Positions 8,063 through 16,062 of a DNA stretch of 38,344 nucleotides are shown here, in pieces (within the stretch, counting starts at the first letter, position 1; each line of letters starts with the position of its first letter). The translations under genes and the position numbers were made by a program. The notes beneath the pieces were generated by a model. It did not search any database, was not told where the DNA came from, and saw only the letters and a list, made by a program, of their open reading frames with translations. Origin of the DNA: Candidatus Altimarinota bacterium (GTDB lineage: Bacteria; Patescibacteriota; Gracilibacteria; BD1-5; UBA2023); NCBI GenBank assembly GCA_024709505.1, contig JANJWP010000028.1:1-38344 (forward strand), written 5' to 3'.

Positions 8063-10090
8063 CTATCGGATGACGAGTTTTCCGTCGGCCACTTCGAAGC
8101 CGATTTGATACGCTCCGGCGTCCGTCACGGCAAATACCGTTCCGTCCTTGGGGACGAAAATCGACCGGACCGGACTCTCGACGACTTCGACTTGCCCGAC
8201 GTAACGGACGCTTTTGACGTTTCGGAAGTCGCGGGAATCGGGCTCGAACACCCAAATCCGGTTGGAGAGGATGACGTAGAGGTAATTGGTATTCGAAAAG
8301 ACGTGGAATTTCGGGATTTCGGAATCGGAAGAAAGCGAATAGTCGTCGGGGAGTCCGTTGATGACGATGGATCTGATCGAATAGCTTGGAGCCGTGAAGG
8401 TTTTATCGAGCATGAGATCCTTGCGGAAGGAATAAATTCCTCCGTCGATTCCAAAATCGAGGATCGCGGGTGATTTCGAGCGGTCTCATTCGAGAACCCC
8501 GCTCTTCGAAGAGAAACCGTTCACGCTCGGTTTGTGTTTGTAAATTTGGCTTCCGTCGGACGAAAGGACGTAGAGATTCCCGTTGAAGGTCTTAATGGCG
8601 CGCCCCTCTTCCCACGTTTTTTGCCCATCGACGTTGGCGTAAGAAAATTCGCCCTTATAAAAGCGCAGGACGCGGTTGGTTTTAGTGAGAACGTAGATCG
8701 TTCCTTCGGCGCTTGCATCGGCCGAAACCGCCTCTTCGGCGTCGGGGTAGGCGAAGGTTTTCGCTTCGGCGCCCTTTACGAACGGGCCGATGAGGGAACG
8801 TTTTCCGACGAAGTAGTATTTCTTTTGGATTTCAAACACTCCTACCGGTTCGAATTTGGCATCGGTAAAAGCGTATTCGGACTGGTGCGATTTCGGATCG
8901 AATGATTCGATGCCGTTCATCTGCTTTTTCAGTATCGAGATGGTATCGAGCAGGCGCTTGACGTCGTTGAGGTACACTCCCTTTCCGCGAACCTCGAAAA
9001 TAAGGTCTTCGGCTTTTTTCAAATTCGCTTTGAACACGTCTTTGTTCGCGAGGTCCTTTCCTGCTTTCTCAAGAATGATCTGCGCTTCGATGAGGCGGTT
9101 TTTATATTCTTCCGGAACGGCCAGGTCGGTTTTTTGTTGGAAGATGGCCGAAATCGTAGCGAACAGCAATACCGCGCAAACCACGACTCCCGCTCCGAAA
9201 GCCCCCGCACGGAGCTTTTCATTTTTCCAAGCCGGATGGTTTCTCACCCATTCGAAGGCTTTTTTCGCTGCGGGCATTTGCGAAATCGAAGCGCCGATTC
9301 TCGCGGCCGCATCCCGGGCGATGGGTGCCGCTTTGGCGAATGCTACCTTGGCGGCCGCGGTGGCTTTTTCGATGCTTCCGGCTTCTTCGGAGACGGATAT
9401 GTCGGTAACGTTGGCGTTGGTGAGGGCGATGCAGTCGATGGTGCGTTTTCCGGCTTCGCGGCGGATGAGGTTTTCTATCGCGAGACGTTTCTCGTCGTCT
9501 TTCCCGACGGTCGCGAGTTCGGCGACGTCTTCTTCGGTAAGGTAGTCGAGAAGGTCAATATTGGAGACATAGAGGGAATCCGGGTGCTTGACGCTCCCGG
9601 AAGAAACGTAAGAAAATTCGGGAGTTCCGCTTGCCATCCCTTCGGCGATGTCGGTTACGCGGCCTCATCGGATCAAGTAGGCGTTATAGCTTCCAAGTAC
9701 CGAAAAATGAATGTCGTCGCCGTCAATGGCCGCAAGGAAGACCCGCACGTCTTCGGGGGTCAAATCGGGGAGGGTTGAGCGTATGTGCCGGTTGAGGCGG
9801 TCGAGGACGTAGGAAAAATACGTCCCGGTTTCTCCAGCCTTTCCGCTCTCGGCGACGGTATCGACGATGGCGCCTTCCATGAGCGAGGCCGCGTGAGCCT
9901 TTTTCGCGTCGATTTGGAGAAGTATCTGGCGACGGTCATCAATGCGGATTTTTTTTGTGACGACGACGGAATCCGAAAGTTCGGAAGCATGCCGGAGTAG
10001 GCTGACTTGCAGCATGGGACGAAGAAAGCGTGTAGTTATGTCCGAATGTATGGAAAAACCGTTCAGCGTCAAGACGGAATCCGCATCCAT
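8063..10090 (-). CDS. PP2C-like domain / transmembrane / propeller-like protein
   Basis: Two UGA codons (9665-9667, Gly142; 8486-8488, Gly535) join three segments into 675 residues. Residues about 1-200 look like a PP2C/SpoIIE-type phosphatase fold: there is a phrase FLAAIDGDDIHFSVLGSYNAYLIR-G-GRV, similar to the beta strands around the metal site of that fold, but several expected acidic metal ligands are not obvious, so it may be inactive. A helical linker precedes a single transmembrane helix at about 297-317. The outer part (about 320-675) has repeated beta-strand motifs (GTIYVLTKTNRVLRFY, GNLYVLSSDGSQIYK, NYLYVILSNRIWVFE) typical of a beta-propeller. An in-to-out sensor or scaffold is inferred. 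The start ATG 10090 is the first after an in-frame TAA and lies inside a long palindrome. Confidence 0.68.
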
Positions 10091-10132
10091 AAAAGGAAAG
10101 CGCGGGATTAATCCCGCGCTTTCCTTTTATGG
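10087..10132. terminator. 46-nt perfect palindrome, terminator of the small coiled-coil gene and overlapping the next start codon
   Basis: The sequence is fully self-complementary from 10087 to 10132 with a TTAA centre and GC-rich arms flanked by AAAAGG/CCTTTT. On the minus strand it follows the TAG at 10139 and ends in TTTT, so it should terminate the coiled-coil gene. The ATG of the PP2C-like gene (10088-10090) is the distal edge of the stem, so readthrough RNA would hide that start codon in a hairpin. Confidence 0.8.
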
Positions 10133-10138
10133 CCTGCC

Positions 10139-10516
10139 CTAGAGGTTGTTGAGCATGTTGAGAATGTCTTCGGTATCCTTTCCGTTCGCGTCTTTCGCTT
10201 CGGCTTGCTGGATCTTCTTCCGGCTTTCCTGGGATTGGAATTCCTGCCATTCGATGAGATGCTTTTCGTTGAGGTTCTTGATTTCTTCCTGGTACTTGAG
10301 TTCGAGTTCTTCGAGTTTGCGGCGTTCGGTTTCGAGGATGTCGAAGAGGCGATCGACCTGTTCGTCCGTCATGGATGGAAGGATGTCGAACCAGTACTGT
10401 TTTTCGCCCGAATCCATGCTTTCGGTCGCGAGGACGAGCTTCACGAGTTCGGGATATTCGGCTTGGATTTCGTCGAGAATGGTGAATACGTGTCCGTCTT
10501 TGGTAACCTGTGCCAT
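10139..10516 (-). CDS. Small coiled-coil protein, CPR-type hypothetical
   Basis: This 125-residue soluble protein is almost all helix. Residues about 70-112 (ETERRKLEELELKYQEEIKNL.. region) form a strong charged coiled coil. The N-terminal half has the phrases FTILDEIQAEYPEL and YWFDILPSMTDEQVDRLFDIL, reminiscent of short regulatory or adaptor helices. I do not recognise a named family. It has its own good promoter and a Shine-Dalgarno-like AAAGGA about 6 nt upstream of ATG, one of the few in the window, and a strong terminator after it. It is therefore probably expressed at a high level and separately from the operon downstream. It has no UGA codon. Confidence 0.72.
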   Translation of the reverse strand: MAQVTKDGHVFTILDEIQAEYPELVKLVLATESMDSGEKQYWFDILPSMTDEQVDRLFDILETERRKLEELELKYQEEIKNLNEKHLIEWQEFQSQESRKKIQQAEAKDANGKDTEDILNMLNNL

Positions 10517-10543
10517 ACGTTCCTTTTGGTAAATATCCGCTCC

Positions 10544-10571
10544 ATTATACGGGATTCGACCGCAAATACAA
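10544..10571 (-). promoter_or_regulatory. Promoter of the small coiled-coil gene
   Basis: On the minus strand a consensus TATAAT (10544-10549) lies 16 nt from TTGTAT (10566-10571). The predicted start of RNA is about 20 nt before ATG 10516, and AAAGGA precedes the ATG. Confidence 0.72.
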
Positions 10572-10643
10572 AATTTTCACCAACCGGGGCTTGCGCATTT
10601 CCTTTTATGATGCGGACTTCCAGGGATGTACCCGAAAAAACGT

Positions 10644-10671
10644 TTGTATTCCTCGCGCACATGGATAGACT
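10644..10671 (+). promoter_or_regulatory. Possible promoter of the MurF-like gene
   Basis: TTGTAT (10644-10649), 16 nt and TAGACT (10666-10671) lie just before ATG 10691. The -35 is the same hexamer as in the divergent coiled-coil gene promoter. If real, it favours the ATG at 10691 over the in-frame ATGs at 10607 and 10661. Confidence 0.4.
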
Positions 10672-10690
10672 GCCTCGGTTTTCCGAACCT

Positions 10691-11989
10691 ATGAAAACCA
10701 TTCTCCTCGCGCTTCTGCATCTTCTCTCGAGGAAGATTATCGAGAAGCACCGCCCCTTCGTCGTTGGCGTTACCGGTACCGTCGGAAAGACGACCACCAC
10801 CCACTTCGTCTACGACTTCCTCCATTCCCTTTACGGGGAGACGGTCTACATGTCGCCGCACAACTACAACGGCGAATACGGGCTTCCTCTCACCATCATC
10901 GGAGCCAAGGCCCCGTATTCCAATCCGATTTTGTGGATATGGGTCTTTATTCGGGGAATTCTCCGTCTCTACGACAAGAAATATCCCAAATACCTCGTTC
11001 TCGAGTACGGAATCGACCATCCGGGCGAAATGGAATCCCTTCTCTCGGTCGCCAAGCCCGACGTCGGAATCGTGCTCAACGTTTCGAAAAATCACGTCGC
11101 GAATTTTTCGTCTTTTGAGGAATACGCCAAGGAAAAAATCCTTCTTGCGGATTCGTGCGGACGTTGCTTGTACAATGCCGATGACGCCGTCATTTCGCAG
11201 GGGATGTCGGAGACCGCCAAGGCTCGCGGAGTCTCTTTTTCGGCAAAAAAGAAGACTGCCGACGTCTACGTCCGTTCGGTAAGCGCCAAAATCGACGGAA
11301 TCTCGTTCGACGTATGCGCCGGAGAGGTTTGCGCTACCGCGGGATTTCCAGTAGTCGGATCATTTCAGGCGTACAATTTGTTGCCGGTTTTCGCCCTCGG
11401 ACTCGAAATGGGGCGCGACCTGCACGACATCGTCACCCATCTCTCCGACGTCCATCCGCAAAGGGGGCGCGGTTCGATCCTTAAGGGGGTCAAAGAATCG
11501 GTCATCATCGACGGGACCTATAACGGGGGTTTCGCTGCCATGACGGCCGGAATCGAATACGTTTCCCAACTCCCCGAAGAATACGCTCGGGTTTTCTATT
11601 TGGGCGACATGCGCGAACTCGGTCCCGATTCCGAAGAAATGCACGGCGAAATCGCCCAAGCGATCCTCGCGACGAATCCTGACGCGGTCATTCTCGTGGG
11701 CGACGAAATGCGAAAATACGTCCAGCCGATCCTTTCGGAGGTTTTTCCGGAGCGCGTCTGGCGATTTTCTTCGAGCCGCGTTGCCGGAGCGAAGGTTCGG
11801 GAGGTTCTCGTTTCCCTTGAAAAACCGGCGGTCGTCTTTGCGAAGGGAAGTCAGACCAACCTCTATCTTGAGGAAGGCATTAAGGAATTCCTCTTCGATC
11901 TGCGCGACACCGAAAAGCTTTGCCGACAATCGGAGAGGTGGATGAAAATCAAGGCGCACTTCTTCGATACCATCTGCGCGAAGGATTAA
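10691..11989 (+). CDS. murF: Mur ligase family protein, MurF-like (lacks the usual N-terminal domain)
   Basis: MurF-type ligases use ATP to add D-Ala-D-Ala to UDP-MurNAc-tripeptide in peptidoglycan synthesis. The ATP-binding P-loop GVTGTVGKT is at residues 26-34, followed by NYNGEYGLPLTIIG, EYGIDHPGEM (metal/lysine region), NVSKNHVANF and the C-terminal domain start IIDGTYNGGFAAM and FYLGDMRELG, all typical Mur ligase blocks. The protein is 432 residues from this start and lacks the ~80-residue uridine-binding domain of standard MurF, so the substrate may differ; a related cyanophycin- or CapB-like ligase is possible. In-frame ATGs at 10607 and 10661 are alternatives; I chose 10691 from the promoter position and the hydrophobic N-terminal helix. 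It contains no UGA codon and ends in TAA. A small membrane protein gene and ychF follow on the same strand. Confidence 0.8.
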   Translation: MKTILLALLHLLSRKIIEKHRPFVVGVTGTVGKTTTTHFVYDFLHSLYGETVYMSPHNYNGEYGLPLTIIGAKAPYSNPILWIWVFIRGILRLYDKKYPKYLVLEYGIDHPGEMESLLSVAKPDVGIVLNVSKNHVANFSSFEEYAKEKILLADSCGRCLYNADDAVISQGMSETAKARGVSFSAKKKTADVYVRSVSAKIDGISFDVCAGEVCATAGFPVVGSFQAYNLLPVFALGLEMGRDLHDIVTHLSDVHPQRGRGSILKGVKESVIIDGTYNGGFAAMTAGIEYVSQLPEEYARVFYLGDMRELGPDSEEMHGEIAQAILATNPDAVILVGDEMRKYVQPILSEVFPERVWRFSSSRVAGAKVREVLVSLEKPAVVFAKGSQTNLYLEEGIKEFLFDLRDTEKLCRQSERWMKIKAHFFDTICAKD

Positions 11990-12015
11990 TTGCGGTTTCG
12001 GGCTTTTCCGTTACC

Positions 12016-12288
12016 ATGGCGCCGTCACTTTTTTCTCTCCGTATGGCTTTCTGGATTGGCTTCGCGCTTTACAGCGCGGTCATGGCGTTCGTTTGGGGTT
12101 TCTTCCTCATCGCCCGGATGCACGTTTTTAAATTCAAGGGGTATTCGGTTCACGTCGAACCTGCCACCCGGTTCCTCGCGATATTCCTGCTCGTCATGAC
12201 GATCGTCTGATACCTCGCGGTATTTCAGCTCGGTTCGCCCGCGAAAACGAATACCGTCGCCGAAGAATTCCAATCGGAAGAGTGGTAG
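12016..12288 (+). CDS. Small two-helix membrane protein
   Basis: UGA 12208-12210 (Gly65) must be read through to give 90 residues ending in TAG. There are two hydrophobic helices, about residues 10-33 and 51-71, with a short basic loop between (HVFKFKGYSVHVEP) and an acidic C-terminal tail. It sits 26 nt after the MurF-like gene and 36 nt before ychF, so it is probably in the same transcript. The ATG at 12043 is a possible shorter start. I do not recognise a family. Confidence 0.62.
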
Positions 12289-12324
12289 GCTTTCGCCGCC
12301 CATTGTTTTTTTCTTTTTCCCGCT

Positions 12325-13413
12325 ATGAAAATCGGAATCGTCGGGCTTCCCAATGTCGGAAAGTCCACGCTCTTCAATGCCTTGACTCATTCTTACGCGG
12401 CCGAAGCCGCGAATTTTCCTTTTTGCACGATCGAACCCAACGTGGGAATCGTCAACGTGAACGATTTTCGATTGGACGAACTCCTTAAGGCCGTCGGAGC
12501 TGCCAAAACCGTTCCCGCGAACGTCGAATTCGTCGATATCGCGGGCATCGTCGAAGGCGCTTCGAAAGGGGAGGGGCTCGGAAACAAGTTCCTTTCCCAC
12601 ATACGTCAGGTCGATGCCATTCTCCAAGTCGTGCGCGATTTTTCCGACGGAAACGTCCACCACGTTTCCGGTTCGGTCGATCCGAAACGCGACATCGAAG
12701 TCATCAACGCCGAACTCATTTTGGCCGACCTCGAAACGCTCGAACGACGTATCGGCGACATGCAAAAGAAAGCCCGCGGAGGCGACAAGGAGTCCGCCGC
12801 GCGCCTTGCCGTTTACGAAAAAGTCAAACCCTTTCTCGAAGCGGGAAACCTCGCCGTGACCATGGATTTGGACGAAGACGAACGCGAACTCTTAAAAGAC
12901 TCGTTCCTTCTTACGAACAAACCCTTCGTCTATGCGGTGAACGTCGCCGAAGACCGTCTCGCCATATCCGAAGACGAACTCCGTTCGATTACCGGCGTCG
13001 CCGACCAGAACGTTCCGGTGTTGGCCGTCAGCGCCAAAATCGAAATGGACATGATGGGATTTTCTCCGGACGAACGGAAGGAGTTCCTTGAGGCCTTGGG
13101 GGTTTCGGAAAACCCCACCGATAAAGTCATTAAGACCTGCTACGACCTCCTCGGCCTCCAATACTATTTCACTGCCGGGGAAATGGAGGTTCGGGCGTGG
13201 ACCATTCATAAGGGATGGAAAGCCCCCCAAGCCGCCGGAGTCATTCATACCGACTTCGAAAAGAAATTCATCAAGGCCGATACCGCCGATTGGAAGGACT
13301 TGGTGGAATGCGGCGGGTGGGCCAAGGCTCGCGAAACCGGAAAAGTCCGCATGGAAGGGAAGGAATACGTCGTGCGGGACGGAGACGTTATGCTCTTCAA
13401 ATTCGGGGCGTAG
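12325..13413 (+). CDS. ychF: Redox-regulated ATPase/GTPase YchF (Obg family)
   Basis: YchF is a universal ribosome-associated P-loop NTPase that prefers ATP. All 362 residues align with the family without gaps that I can see: G1 GLPNVGKS (7-14), the switch region NFPFCTIEPNVG, G3 DIAGIVEGASKGEGLGN, the helical insert, G4-like NVAED (the change from NKxD that favours ATP), the G5 SAK, and a C-terminal TGS domain (about 280-360) with TAGEMEVRAWTIHKG and DFEKKFIKA. The start ATG has no Shine-Dalgarno. The gene has no UGA codon although it holds many glycines, which fits avoidance of the recoded codon in highly expressed genes. A terminator follows the TAG. Confidence 0.97.
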   Translation: MKIGIVGLPNVGKSTLFNALTHSYAAEAANFPFCTIEPNVGIVNVNDFRLDELLKAVGAAKTVPANVEFVDIAGIVEGASKGEGLGNKFLSHIRQVDAILQVVRDFSDGNVHHVSGSVDPKRDIEVINAELILADLETLERRIGDMQKKARGGDKESAARLAVYEKVKPFLEAGNLAVTMDLDEDERELLKDSFLLTNKPFVYAVNVAEDRLAISEDELRSITGVADQNVPVLAVSAKIEMDMMGFSPDERKEFLEALGVSENPTDKVIKTCYDLLGLQYYFTAGEMEVRAWTIHKGWKAPQAAGVIHTDFEKKFIKADTADWKDLVECGGWAKARETGKVRMEGKEYVVRDGDVMLFKFGA

Positions 13414-13442
13414 TTCCGTTGAACCCGCTTCGTTTTTAGAAA

Positions 13443-13470
13443 AATCCCGTCCGGTTTTCCGGGCGGGATT
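13443..13470 (+). terminator. Hairpin terminator after ychF
   Basis: AATCCCG-T-CCGG, a TTTT loop and CCGG-G-CGGGATT make a 12-bp stem (one G-T pair) 29 nt past the ychF TAG. The T-run is short (TTTG), so termination may be partial. Confidence 0.65.
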
Positions 13471-13500
13471 TGACAAACAACGGTTCTTGATTATTACAAT
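13469..13500 (+). promoter_or_regulatory. Possible promoter of the 224-residue hypothetical gene
   Basis: A consensus TTGACA (13469-13474) overlaps the end of the ychF terminator; TACAAT (13495-13500) is 20 nt further, a long spacer. The predicted RNA start would lie about 20 nt before ATG 13526. Confidence 0.4.
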
Positions 13501-13525
13501 GGACTGTTTCTTTCGTTCGATTTTT

Positions 13526-14200
13526 ATGGAAAACGTCATCATTCCTTCGGAGTTCCTCAAGCGCCGTAACGAACGCATGGAAGCGGAACGCCTTGCTGCG
13601 GAAAACGCCGCTGGAAAAGAACGGTTTTGCGAATCGCAATCCGAGACTGAGAGGGGAATCATGGAATCCATCGTTCGAATTTCCGACGTGGTGCATCCGA
13701 AAGTCGAAGCGATGCTTTCGACTCCGGTACGGGAGTTCCTTACGATCGACGAGGACGGATTCCGTCTTTCGGTCAGGCACTTTTTCTATGAGCGGCTCGC
13801 TAAGCTTTGATGCGGAATCGACCGGATCGACGTTCCGATGAAGGCCTGTTTGGATTACATGGAAGAACTCGTCTTCGACGTTGCGCTCATGAAACCCCGT
13901 GGCGAAATGATCGTTTCCGATCCTTACGTTTCTTCTTGGAAGGAAGCCAACCGTTACGATCTCGCCGGAGACGCGGCCATGATCGGATATATGTTCTATC
14001 ATCGGAAAAAAGGAAATCGTCTCACCCGTCGCGATTATGCCGACATGGGGATCAGGGCGTATTACGGTTGGTACGACCAATGATTGAACCGCCATCAGTT
14101 CAATGTGGGAAAGCACGTTGCCGAAAGGCTTCCGCGGGTTTTGCCGATTCTCACCGATTGTCCCGAAGAAGTGTTTGGAAGGCGGTTTCGCCTAGCATAA
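13526..14200 (+). CDS. Hypothetical protein, 224 residues, unrecognised
   Basis: UGA codons at 13808-13810 (Gly95) and 14081-14083 (Gly186) are read as Gly; the frame then runs to TAA at 14198. No signal peptide or transmembrane helix is present. The N-terminus is helical and charged (PSEFLKRRNERMEAERLAAENAAG). The middle has an even mix of helix and strand with a His/Cys-containing C-terminus (CPEEVFG). I cannot assign a family. ATG 13499 is an in-frame alternative nine codons upstream, but it overlaps the proposed -10 box. A promoter precedes it and a terminator follows, so it is likely monocistronic. Confidence 0.62.
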
Positions 14201-14242
14201 TCCGACGCCATTCAAAAAAGCCGTTTTTACGGATCGGAAGGT

Positions 14243-14270
14243 TCCGGTTCCATGAAGGAGCCGGATTTTT
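14243..14270 (+). terminator. Terminator after the hypothetical gene
   Basis: CCGGTTCC and GGAGCCGG pair (one G-T pair) around a short loop and are followed by ATTTTTT. It lies about 45 nt past the TAA at 14200. Confidence 0.7.
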
Positions 14271-14297
14271 GCGCCCTCCGAAAAATTATGGTACGAT
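14269..14297 (+). promoter_or_regulatory. Promoter of the M23-SLH gene
   Basis: TTGCGC (14269-14274), 17 nt and TACGAT (14292-14297) lie 26 nt before ATG 14323, directly after the preceding terminator. Confidence 0.45.
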
Positions 14298-14322
14298 TGC
14301 CTCGAACGCTAACCGATCAGCC

Positions 14323-15921
14323 ATGTTCCGCAAGCGCAAGAAATACCAAGCCGCCAGGGGTTCGCTCGCCCAGCTTTGGGGGTTCAACCTCTTTCTTTTC
14401 GCGACGTTCGTCACCGCGTATTTTGGAATGCCGTTTCTTAAAACGAGCGTCTTGGAATACCAAAACGTCAAATCCGAACCTTTCGACGGAACCGTTTCGC
14501 CCATTGCCTACGTTCCCAACTGGCTTGACGCTAAAAACTGGAACAAGTCCCTCCGTTTCGAAAACATTCCCACCGACGATTTTTTGGATATTCCCCGCTA
14601 CGATGCGGAACTCCTGCTTGTGGACGATCAAAAAAACCGTATGGCGCTCCTTCAGCGATCAACCTATATCACGCCCTACATGGGAAGCTACCGCATGAAT
14701 TTCGAAGAGTATGACGGAAGCCATCTCGGCGTAGATATCCGTGCTCCGCTCGGAACTCCGGTGCTCGCGATCGCGAACGGCGTGGTTGTCCGCACCAATA
14801 CCCGCGAAACCGCCGACGGAAAATACGTCGTCGTCCGGCATGACCAAGTTCCCGTCGGAGGATCGACCGCCACGATTTACAGTTCGTATTTGCACCTCGA
14901 ATCGGTATCGGTCGAACCCGGAACGAAAATCCGAAAGGGGAGTCCGGTAGGAAAAGTCGGCATGACCGGAATTACCACCACGCCGCACCTGCATTTCCAG
15001 ATCGATAAGGCTTCCGCTCCGTTCCATGCGTATTGGCCGTATTCGTATTCCGATTTGAACGAACTCGGAATCGACTTCTTTGCCGCAGTAAACATGGGAC
15101 TCGGAAAAGAAAACGCTTTGAAACACACCGTTCATCCGATGGAATTCGTTCAGGCGAACCTCGTCGAATGAGCCGCCGGAATCGCCGTGACTCCGACGAC
15201 GGTAACCGTGGCTTCCGCCACTGAACTTCCAGTCGTTCCCGCGGTGGATGAAGAAGCGGAAACCGCTCCGAAAAATTCTGCGCCCGAAGAGCCGAAGAAG
15301 GTCGAAGAACCGAAAAAAATGGAGTTGCCGCCGGTAAAACTTCCTGAAACTTCCAAACCCGAAACCGATTTTGCAGCCGAAGCCTTCGTTCCACCGTTCT
15401 CCGACGTTCCGCGGAACGCTCCGTATCGGGCTTCGTTCGACCGCGTGAACGATTCCGGAGCTTTAAGGCCGCTCGAAGCCGCCTCCTTCCGTCCGAACGA
15501 CGCCATGACCCGACGGGATGCCGCGATGGTTTTTGGTGCGCTCCTCGGGATCCGTCCGGCGGATTCTCCGGAATTGCCCTTTGCCGACGTTCTTCCTTCC
15601 GACAAATCGGCCGGATACCTCTCGGTTCTCGTCGAACGGGGAATCGTCGGTTCGACCAAATGGTTCCGCCCCCGCGAAGCGATCTCCCGTGCGGAGGCCG
15701 CGGTACTTCTCACCCGCGCTTCCAAGATCGCCGGGCTTCCGGGCAAATCGCTCTTTTCGGACGTGGCCGACGATGATACCCGCGTCGCCCCGCTGAACGC
15801 GTTTTCCCGTTCGCTCCGATTGAAAAAGAATCTGAGGTTCGATCCGAACGCTCCCATTACCCGCGCCGAGTTCGTAAAGATGCTCGATACGTGGAGGGAA
15901 AGGACGGGGAAACTGAAATAA
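14323..15921 (+). CDS. M23 (LytM-type) peptidase fused to three S-layer homology domains
   Basis: Reading UGA 15169-15171 as Gly283 joins a peptidase to an SLH segment, giving 532 residues ending in TAA. A single membrane helix lies at about 20-38. The M23 domain has zinc ligands His134 and Asp138 (SHLGVD) and the HLH motif His222/His224 (TTPHLHF); it should cut peptide cross-bridges of peptidoglycan. Residues about 290-350 are a Pro/Glu-rich linker. Three SLH domains follow (about 365-530), with FSDVP, FADVLP, FSDVADD starts and the repeated FRPxxxMTRxxA-type motif (TRRDAAMV, SRAEAAVL, TRAEFVKM). SLH domains bind wall polymer, so the enzyme is anchored at or near an S-layer. A role in wall turnover or in entry into a prey or host wall is inferred. 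It has its own promoter and terminator. Confidence 0.9.
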
Positions 15922-15943
15922 CCCGCCCGCGAACGCCCCCGCA

Positions 15944-15977
15944 TGGAAAACCCCCGCGAAAAAACGGGGGTTTTCCA
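15944..15977 (+). terminator. Terminator after the M23-SLH gene
   Basis: A 13-bp perfect stem (TGGAAAACCCCCG / CGGGGGTTTTCCA) with an A-rich loop. The descending arm carries TTTT. It immediately precedes the next promoter. Confidence 0.75.
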
Positions 15978-16006
15978 TTGACGGAACCGGACACATGGTC
16001 TAGTAT
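15978..16006 (+). promoter_or_regulatory. Strong promoter of the pilin-RCC1 gene
   Basis: TTGACG (15978-15983), exactly 17 nt and TAGTAT (16001-16006) give a near-consensus sigma70 site. The predicted leader to ATG 16063 is about 50 nt, longer than for most genes here. Confidence 0.7.
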
Positions 16007-16062
16007 CCGCCCCGACCGTGTTCCATGCGAACCAAATCTTTCATTGCCCATCATTTTGCCAT

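Noticed and set aside
10205-10690. N-terminal extension of the MurF-like gene to 10205
   Set aside because: It would overlap the coiled-coil gene on the other strand and its promoter and is unlike any Mur ligase.
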